A model generated the notes under the pieces. It was not told the origin of the DNA. It saw only the letters and a list, made by a program, of their open reading frames with translations, and did no database searches. DNA of 64,000 nucleotides from the NCBI RefSeq assembly GCF_015689175.1, contig NZ_CP065047.1:1364001-1428000 (forward strand). The letters run 5' to 3'. The position numbers and the translations under genes were made by a program. The DNA is from Mycobacterium kubicae. GTDB lineage: Bacteria; Actinomycetota; Actinomycetes; Mycobacteriales; Mycobacteriaceae. Numbering within the stretch: the stretch's first letter is position 1; each line of letters starts with the position of its first letter. Below, in pieces: positions 58,508-64,000 of this stretch.

Positions 58508-58723
58508 ATGTCCGAGGAGGTTCGCGCCGAGATTGTGGCCAGCGTGCTCGAAGTTGTGGTCAGCGAGGGTGACCAAATCGGTCAGGGTGACGTCGTGGTG
58601 CTGCTGGAATCGATGAAGATGGAGATCCCCGTGCTCGCCGAAGTCGGCGGCACCGTCAGCAAGGTGAGCGTCGCGGTCGGCGACGTCATCCAGGCCGGCG
58701 ACCTCATCGCCGTGATTAGCTAG
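58508..58723 (+). CDS. Biotinylated protein TB7.3 (biotin/lipoyl attachment)
   Basis: A 71-residue single biotinyl domain. The biotin acceptor Lys37 lies in ESMKMEIPV; flanking GDVVVLL and GDVIQAGDLIAVIS complete the hammerhead fold. ATG 58508 gives the same length as TB7.3 (Rv3221c). It lacks carboxylase domains and must act as a stand-alone carrier. Followed by pdtaS after 21 bp. Confidence 0.93.
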   Translation: MSEEVRAEIVASVLEVVVSEGDQIGQGDVVVLLESMKMEIPVLAEVGGTVSKVSVAVGDVIQAGDLIAVIS

Positions 58724-58744
58724 GCGCCGGACCCGCATAATCGC

Positions 58745-60247
58745 ATGTCGACTCTCGGTGATCTGCTGGCCGAGCACACTGTGCTGCCAGGCAATGCGGT
58801 TGACCACCTGCATGCGGTGGTCGGGGAGTGGCAACTGCTCGCCGACTTGTCTTTCGCCGACTATTTGATGTGGGTGCGCCGCGACGACGGCGTGCTGGTA
58901 TGCGTCGCGCAGTGCCGCCCGAATACCGCGCCGACGGTGCTGCAGACCGACGCTGTGGGCAGTGTGGTCGCCGCCGAGCAGCTGCCTTTGGTGGCGGAGA
59001 CCTTCGAGAAGGGCACTACCGTACGGCAGACCGGTTCCGGTGACACCGAGTCCTGGGCGCTGCCCGGGCCGCACGTCGAGGCCTCGGCGGTTCGGTACGG
59101 AGAACAAGTAGTGGCGGTGCTGACCCAGCATCAAACCGACGTGGCCGTCGAGCGCATGTCAGGTCATATGGAGGCCGCCTACCGCGATTGCGCGACGGAC
59201 CTGCTCCAGATGATCGCCGAGGGTACCTTCCCCGACGTGGGTGACGTGGCGATGTCGCGGTCGACCCCGCGCGCCGGGGACGGCTTCATCCGCCTGGACG
59301 TCAACGGCGTGGTCGCCTACGCCAGCCCCAACGCCCTGTCGGCCTACCACCGGATGGGCCTGACCAGCGACTTGGAGGGCCATAACCTCATCAAGGTCAC
59401 CCGACCGCTGATCTCCGACCCGTTCGAGGCCCAGGAGGTCGCCGAGCACATACTGGGTCTGCTGGCCGGCGGGTCGAGCATGCGTATGGAGGTCGACGCG
59501 GGCGGGGCCACCGTGCTGCTGCGGACGCTGCCGCTGGTGGTGCACGGCAAGAACGCCGGGGCGGCGATACTGATCCGCGACGTCACCGAGGTGAAGCGGC
59601 GCGACCGGGCGCTGATCTCCAAAGACGCCACCATCCGCGAGATCCACCACCGGGTCAAGAACAATCTGCAGACGGTGGCCGCACTGCTGCGGTTGCAGGC
59701 TCGCCGGACCGTCAACGCCGAGGGACGCGAAGCGCTCATCGAGTCGGTGCGCCGGGTGTCCTCGATTGCGCTGGTCCACGACGCGTTGTCCATGTCGGTC
59801 GACGAGCAGGTGAACCTCGACGAGGTGATCGACCGGATCCTGCCGATCATGAACGACGTCGCGTCGGTGGACCGGCCCATTCGGATCAACCGCGTCGGTG
59901 CCCTGGGCGTGCTGGATTCCGACCGCGCGACGGCCCTGATCATGGTCATCACCGAGTTGGTGCAGAACGCCATAGAGCACGCTTTCGACCCGGCCGCCGC
60001 CGAAGGATCGGTGACGATTCGAGCCGAACGCTCTGCCCGCTGGCTGGATGTGGTGGTGCACGACGACGGACGCGGGCTGCCCGAGGGGTTCAGCCTGGAG
60101 AAATCGGACAGCCTGGGTCTGCAGATCGTGCGGACGCTGGTGTCGGCCGAGCTGGACGGATCACTGGGAATGCGCCAGGGCGGCGAGCGCGGCACCGATG
60201 TGGTGCTGCGGGTGCCGATTGGCCGTCGCGGCCGGTTGGTGTTGTGA
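58745..60247 (+). CDS. pdtaS: Sensor histidine kinase PdtaS
   Basis: A 500-residue soluble kinase. N-terminal GAF-like domain, central PAS-like domain (FIRLDVNGVVAYASPNALSAYHRM), HisKA_2 box EIHHRVKNNLQT (from Glu299, with adjacent His301/302) and HATPase (ITELVQNAIEHAF, DDGRGLP, SLGLQIV). It pairs with the antiterminator-type regulator PdtaR, not in this window, and is known to bind copper, NO and c-di-GMP. ATG 58745. Confidence 0.94.
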   Translation: MSTLGDLLAEHTVLPGNAVDHLHAVVGEWQLLADLSFADYLMWVRRDDGVLVCVAQCRPNTAPTVLQTDAVGSVVAAEQLPLVAETFEKGTTVRQTGSGDTESWALPGPHVEASAVRYGEQVVAVLTQHQTDVAVERMSGHMEAAYRDCATDLLQMIAEGTFPDVGDVAMSRSTPRAGDGFIRLDVNGVVAYASPNALSAYHRMGLTSDLEGHNLIKVTRPLISDPFEAQEVAEHILGLLAGGSSMRMEVDAGGATVLLRTLPLVVHGKNAGAAILIRDVTEVKRRDRALISKDATIREIHHRVKNNLQTVAALLRLQARRTVNAEGREALIESVRRVSSIALVHDALSMSVDEQVNLDEVIDRILPIMNDVASVDRPIRINRVGALGVLDSDRATALIMVITELVQNAIEHAFDPAAAEGSVTIRAERSARWLDVVVHDDGRGLPEGFSLEKSDSLGLQIVRTLVSAELDGSLGMRQGGERGTDVVLRVPIGRRGRLVL

Positions 60248-60260
60248 ACTGTGAACACAA

Positions 60261-60293
60261 CAGTGCGGCCCCGACTTTGTCGGGGCCGCACTG
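60261..60293. terminator. Bidirectional terminator between pdtaS and whiB1
   Basis: A perfect 15-bp stem (60261-60275 with 60279-60293) with a TTT loop. It lies between two convergent genes and is flanked by AACA on one side and TGT on the other, so it may work in both directions. Confidence 0.85.
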
Positions 60294-60309
60294 TGCAGTT
60301 ACGGGGTCG

Positions 60310-60564
60310 TCAGACTCCGCTGCGGGCCTTCGTCCGGGCGTTACGACGCTTCAGGGCGCGCCGCTCGTCTTCACTCATGCCGCCCCAGACGCCCGAGTCC
60401 TGGCCTGTGTTCAGGGCCCAGCCAAGACATTCCGTTGTCACTGGACACCGATTACAGACCAACTTCGCGTCAGCGATCTGCGCGAGCGCCGGGCCGCTGT
60501 TCCCAACCGGGAAGAACAGCTCCGGGTCCTCGTCACGGCAGACCGCCTTATGGCGCCAATCCAT
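60310..60564 (-). CDS. whiB1: Iron-sulfur regulator WhiB1
   Basis: An 84-residue Wbl protein with [4Fe-4S]-ligand Cys9, Cys37, Cys40 and Cys46 (CNRC, CLGWAL) and GVWGGMSEDERR. It is an essential NO-responsive regulator that binds the primary sigma factor. ATG 60564. A long AT-richer promoter region precedes it. Confidence 0.96.
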   Translation of the reverse strand: MDWRHKAVCRDEDPELFFPVGNSGPALAQIADAKLVCNRCPVTTECLGWALNTGQDSGVWGGMSEDERRALKRRNARTKARSGV

Positions 60565-60854
60565 TAGTTGCTACTCCTCACTACGTGCGCAGCATCGCGC
60601 ACGGGACTTTTTCCTTGGCTGTTAACGCTTGCACAAGAAAGGGTTTCCAGTACCTTCACACGTCTCTCGCATGCAACCTTTTGATCGTTTCACAGGCTCA
60701 ACAGATGTCAATAGTGTTACGGGCGCTCGTGGGCTATCTCACTTTAGTGATCTCTTACTTGAGCCCTTAGTCCGTTGTACTACACTGCCTGGCCCGTTGC
60801 GCCCTACATTTGTGTCCCAAGCGGGTCACAGCTTCTCTTTGCGCAGGCCAAAAG
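60565..60854. promoter_or_regulatory. whiB1 promoter region with Crp site
   Basis: A 290-bp, AT-richer gap between whiB1 and the DAG-kinase-like gene. On the minus strand AGTGA-GATAGC-CCACG (60728-60743) fits the Crp (Rv3676) consensus, which is known to control whiB1. A weaker half-site AGTGA lies at 60746-60750. No gene is apparent here. Confidence 0.65.
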
Positions 60855-61814
60855 CTATTTCTTCGGCGGCGGAGCCACCACCTGTAAAGCGTTGGGGACC
60901 GCGCGGAACGTCATGGATTCGCGCAGGCCGAGATATTCTCCGTCGTACTGACAGGCCGCCGGAGCGGTCATGGTCTTGATGCGGACATAGGCCACATTGT
61001 CGTCACGGATCAGCTGCTCAGCCTCGAGCTTTGGTCGTTTCGCCAGCAGTTGGCGGAGCAATCGGAGGGTGGGAATGACCTTCATGCTGGTGAGCGCGAA
61101 CAGGCCGAGACCCGTCTCGAAGCTGCAGCCCGGGTTGGTCACCATCGGCTTGTTGTTGCTGTAGGTCCACGGATTGGTGTTGGACACCCAGACGAAGTGC
61201 ACGCCCGATACCGGCTCGCTATCCGGCTGCTCCAGGATGAGGTTGGGCTCCCGGCGGCTGAAGGCCACCGAGACGGGCACCGCAACCCGCCAGTAGTTCA
61301 GCGGTGTCACCTTGACGCCCTTCTTGCGCTTGGCTTCCACCGCCTCCACGACCTCGGCATCCACACCCATACCCGCGTTGACCAGCGCCCAGATCTCGCC
61401 GCAGTCGATCAGCGAGATGCGGCGCCACTGACCATGACGCTCATACTCGTCGACCAGGGCAATCAACTGGTTGCAGGCCGCCGGCGCGTCTTTGGCTATG
61501 CCCAACGCCCTGGCCAGCACATTCGCTGAGCCGCCGGGCACGATGCCCACCGCCGGCACCGGCCCCGGCGGAGTGGAGCCCGGCCGCCCGAGCATGCCGT
61601 TGACCACCGCGCTAACCGTTCCGTCACCGCCGTGGACGACGACCAGGTCGTAGCCATCGGCCACGGCCTCACGGCCGAGCTCGTCGGCGTGGCCAGCGTG
61701 TTTGGTGTGCCGGATGGTGAGCTGAAGGCGGCTTTCGAGCGCGTGCGTCACGAGGTCGCGAGCGGCCGGTGTGATGGTGGTGGCAATCGGGTTCACGATC
61801 AACATGGCGCGCAT
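60855..61814 (-). CDS. Diacylglycerol/lipid kinase family protein (Rv3218)
   Basis: A 319-residue DAGK-catalytic-domain protein. VVVHGGDGTVSAVVNGML gives the ATP/lipid phosphate site, GIVPGGSANVLARALGI the second motif. C-terminal beta-domain with DGEYLGLRESM. The actual lipid is not known (diacylglycerol or sphingoid-like). ATG 61814; ATG 61805 is an alternative. Confidence 0.88.
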   Translation of the reverse strand: MRAMLIVNPIATTITPAARDLVTHALESRLQLTIRHTKHAGHADELGREAVADGYDLVVVHGGDGTVSAVVNGMLGRPGSTPPGPVPAVGIVPGGSANVLARALGIAKDAPAACNQLIALVDEYERHGQWRRISLIDCGEIWALVNAGMGVDAEVVEAVEAKRKKGVKVTPLNYWRVAVPVSVAFSRREPNLILEQPDSEPVSGVHFVWVSNTNPWTYSNNKPMVTNPGCSFETGLGLFALTSMKVIPTLRLLRQLLAKRPKLEAEQLIRDDNVAYVRIKTMTAPAACQYDGEYLGLRESMTFRAVPNALQVVAPPPKK

Positions 61815-61988
61815 GAGGCATGAGCTTAGGCGCGCGGGCGGTGGGGGATCGAACGTGCGTCCCTGGCTTCGACTGTGTTCTCAGGGCGGGAAATCCGGGA
61901 TTCGGCCGCCCTGGACGCACGCCGGAAGCCCCCAGCGCACGCCCGACGCCACCCCGGACGCCACCATCGACGGAACCCCCAGCGTGAC

Positions 61989-62000
61989 TACGCTGGCGCT
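61989..62000 (+). promoter_or_regulatory. Probable leaderless -10 element of the Rv3217c-like gene
   Basis: TACGCT (61989-61994) fits TANNNT and ends six bases before the GTG at 62001, so the transcript probably starts at the codon. Confidence 0.45.
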
Positions 62001-62432
62001 GTGACGGTTTCGCCTCCCACCCCGGTGCGTCTGGCCGGGTTGGTGGCTGCGGCACAAGGCGTCGCGGCCCTGGTGATGGCCGCCGTATTGGCGGTGCGCG
62101 CATTGGCCGGCGCCGACCAGCATGTGGTCAACGGCCTGGGCACGGCCGCCTGGTTTTTGCTGATCGGCGGTGTGGTGCTGGCCGCCGGCCGCGCCTTGTT
62201 CCTGGGCAAGCGCTGGGGCCGCGGGCTGGCCGTCTTCACCCAACTTCTGCTGCTGCCGGTCGCCTGGTACCTCGCGGTCGGTTCGCACCGGGCAGCGATC
62301 GGGATTCCGCTGGCCGTCGTGGCCATTGCCGCGCTGATATTGCTGTTCAGCCCCGCGGCGGTGCGGTGGGCCGCCGGCGGTGATCAGCGGGGTTCGGCCA
62401 GCGCTGCCAGCCGCGGCCCGGACAGTCGATAA
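62001..62432 (+). CDS. Integral membrane protein (Rv3217c-like)
   Basis: A 143-residue protein with about four hydrophobic helices (LAGLVAAAQGVAALVMAAVLAV, AAWFLLIGGVVLAAGRAL, VFTQLLLLPVAWYLAV, IPLAVVAIAALILLF). Length equals, from memory, Rv3217c. GTG 62001. Its 3' end overlaps the convergent GNAT gene by 49 bp. Function unknown. Confidence 0.82.
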   Translation: MTVSPPTPVRLAGLVAAAQGVAALVMAAVLAVRALAGADQHVVNGLGTAAWFLLIGGVVLAAGRALFLGKRWGRGLAVFTQLLLLPVAWYLAVGSHRAAIGIPLAVVAIAALILLFSPAAVRWAAGGDQRGSASAASRGPDSR

Positions 62433-62866
62433 GTCGTCCACTCGGTTTGCGGCGTCCCGCCGACGCGGTCGTAGAGGGCGATCGCATCGGAATTCCAGTT
62501 CAGCACCGCCCATGTCAGGCGCGTGTATCCGTTGTCGATGCATTCGCGGGCCAGGGTGGCCAGCAGTCCGCGGGCCAGACCGCGACGGCGGAACCTCGGA
62601 CGCACGTAGAGGTCCTCCAGGTAGATGCCGGCGACGCCGTCCCAGGTGGAGAAGTTGAGAAACCACAGCGCCATCGCGGCGATTTCGCCGTCGATCTCGA
62701 CGACGTGTCCGTGCACGGTCGGTGAGCTACCGAAAAGTGCTGTGGCGATTAGGGATTCGGTGACCGAGCAGTGTTCGGCGGCATGCTCGAATTCGGCGAG
62801 TTCGTGGATCATGGCCGCAATCTCGGCGCTGTCATGCGGGGCGGCGCGACGAATGCTCTCCGTCAT
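62384..62866 (-). CDS. GNAT-family N-acetyltransferase (SSAT-like)
   Basis: A 160-residue acetyltransferase. The acetyl-CoA loop RRRGLARGLL and YLEDLYVRPRFR resemble diamine/spermidine acetyltransferases; WNSDAIALYDRVGG is the C-terminal core. ATG 62866 overlaps the entC stop (ATGA). It corresponds to Rv3216 by position; M. tuberculosis has, from memory, a truncated copy. Confidence 0.85.
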   Translation of the reverse strand: MTESIRRAAPHDSAEIAAMIHELAEFEHAAEHCSVTESLIATALFGSSPTVHGHVVEIDGEIAAMALWFLNFSTWDGVAGIYLEDLYVRPRFRRRGLARGLLATLARECIDNGYTRLTWAVLNWNSDAIALYDRVGGTPQTEWTTYRLSGPRLAALAEPR

Positions 62867-63963
62867 TGCTGCACTCCGAGCGCAGTGAGGATCGTCGCGA
62901 ATTTGGTTGTGGTTTCCGCGACTTCGTCGTCGGGGTCGGATTCGGCGACAATGCCACCCCCGGCGTGGGCCAGGGCGGTACGGCGGTCGGCGGACAGTTG
63001 CGCGCAGCGGATGGACACCGCCCAGTAGCCGTCACCGCGCGCGTCGCACCAACCGACGGCGCCGGCGTAGAAGCCGCGGTCGCCTTCCAGCGCAGCGATG
63101 AGCTCGGTGGCGGCTCCGGTCGGGACCCCGCCCACCGCCGGGGTGGGATGCAGGGCCAACGCCAGATCGATTGCGGTCGTGGATGATTCGCGCAACCGGC
63201 CGCTGATCGGGGTGCACAGATGCCATACCGCGGCGGTGCGGGTCAATTGCGGCCGAGAGGCGATCGTCAGTTCATCGCACAGCGGTTCCAGTGCCGCGCG
63301 CATGGTGTCGATGACGAGCTGGTGCTCGTGGCGGTTCTTCGTCGACGCGGCCAGGGCCGCGCCGTTGGCGGCATCGGTTTCAGGGTCGCTGGCCCGGGGC
63401 GCCGAGCCGGCGAAGGGTTGGCACGTGACGCGGTCACCGTTGCGCGCCACCAACAGTTCCGGGGTCGCGCCCACCAGGGCCTGCCCCCGGTAGGCCGCAC
63501 CGGCGGCGGTCAGGTCGACCAGGTAGCCGTAGGCGGCGGGATCGGCGGCGACCAACCGGCGCAGGATCACTCGGGCGTCCAATTCGGCGTCGGCGACCAG
63601 TTCCAACGCGCGGGCCAGCACCACCTTGTGCAACTGCGCGCCGGGTGCGGCGAGTTCCGCGCGAGCGCGGTCGATCCGGGCGCGGTGTTCGGCGGCCGGC
63701 GGGACCGCGGCCTGGATGCGCACCGACGGCAGTGGGCCAGTGGGCCAATCGGGCAGCGCCGACAAGTGCTGCAACCCGTCGGGCGCGAGCAACGCGGCGG
63801 GCTGATTCACATCAAACGGCAACGCGCCCAGCACAATCCGGGCATCCTGCGATCGCAGGGCCGCCTGCGCGGCGCGCACGTCGCAATAGTGGGTTCGCAC
63901 TCCGTCGGCAACCAACGTCCCTCGAGGGCCGGACAGCGCGAACGGTGGCTCCTCGAATTTCAC
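62863..63963 (-). CDS. entC: Isochorismate synthase EntC/MenF-like
   Basis: A 366-residue chorismate-using enzyme. Conserved blocks LHKVVLARALEL, PELLVARNGDRVTCQPFAGSAPRA, KNRHEHQLVIDTM, ALHPTPAVGGVPTGAA and EGDRGFYAGAVGW. It makes isochorismate for menaquinone or siderophore precursors. GTG 63963; the frame is open to the window edge, so a start a few codons upstream is possible (M. tuberculosis has about nine more residues). Coupled to the GNAT gene. Confidence 0.92.
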   Translation of the reverse strand: MKFEEPPFALSGPRGTLVADGVRTHYCDVRAAQAALRSQDARIVLGALPFDVNQPAALLAPDGLQHLSALPDWPTGPLPSVRIQAAVPPAAEHRARIDRARAELAAPGAQLHKVVLARALELVADAELDARVILRRLVAADPAAYGYLVDLTAAGAAYRGQALVGATPELLVARNGDRVTCQPFAGSAPRASDPETDAANGAALAASTKNRHEHQLVIDTMRAALEPLCDELTIASRPQLTRTAAVWHLCTPISGRLRESSTTAIDLALALHPTPAVGGVPTGAATELIAALEGDRGFYAGAVGWCDARGDGYWAVSIRCAQLSADRRTALAHAGGGIVAESDPDDEVAETTTKFATILTALGVQQ

Positions 63964-64000
63964 GTCCCCAACTGGCCCGTCAACCCGAGCACGCTGAGCT

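Overview
The window is high-GC DNA from a Mycobacterium, most likely a slow grower. The evidence is a backbone whose gene order matches, from memory, the M. tuberculosis segment Rv3252c-Rv3215 (inverted here): alkB-rubA-rubB-alkX, sahH, tmk, mtrA-mtrB-lpqB, an Rv3243c-like gene, a ComF-like gene, hpf, secA1, an Rv3235-like gene, a tgs3-like gene, ppk2, an Rv3231c-like gene, desA3 with its reductase, rsgA, aroA, a YedK-like gene, an HSDL2-like SDR, ybaK, sigH-rshA, the bL37 mini-gene, TB7.3, pdtaS, whiB1, a DAG-kinase-like gene and entC. GTG and TTG starts, leaderless-type promoters and strong G+C bias in third positions fit this. I do not name a species.

Layout. 1-8587: alkane hydroxylation (AlkB, two rubredoxins, TetR regulator), S-adenosylhomocysteine recycling, dTMP kinase and the MtrAB-LpqB cell-envelope signalling operon. 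8619-22171: an accessory island between lpqB and the Rv3243c-like gene. It holds a P450, an XRE regulator, a BBE-type FAD oxidase, two AraC paralogues, a mycofactocin-type SDR, two methyltransferases, a Crp regulator, a nitronate monooxygenase, an SDR and a GMC oxidoreductase; five of these form a tight plus-strand operon (16828-22171). 22219-24499: the Rv3243c-like gene, a decayed AraC fragment and CYP142. 24720-29890: a Pro/Ala-rich secreted protein, the ComF-like gene, hpf and secA1. 30024-33644: a small accessory set around an HD-GYP/LuxR protein. 33683-39898: lipid and energy backbone (WS/DGAT-like, PPK2, the DesA3 reductase, DesA3).

39939-49806: a second accessory region with an AraC-BVMO-ChoD-like GMC set, a hydrolase/Mpo1-like/TetR set, and a thiolase-nitrilase-DUF302 operon opposite an HxlR regulator. 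49793-52886: rsgA, aroA and a YedK-like gene. 52894-55698: a 13E12-family DUF222/HNH gene with a LexA box, cut by an IS110-family element. Both broken halves of the host gene can be read, which fixes the element ends to within about 3 bp. 55733-63963: backbone from ybaK through entC.

The most notable finding is the 5' noncoding end of the IS110 element. It folds into a 5' hairpin plus two stem/internal-loop modules typical of an IS110 bridge RNA. The loop sequences match the target left and right flanks (first module) and the element's own right and left ends (second module). Other points of interest are a shared palindromic operator at desA3 and its reductase, a WS/DGAT-like protein with the catalytic HHxxxDG changed to HQxxxNG, a shared 54-nt-spaced upstream element around the HD-GYP/LuxR gene, and probable operators for the TetR and HxlR regulators.
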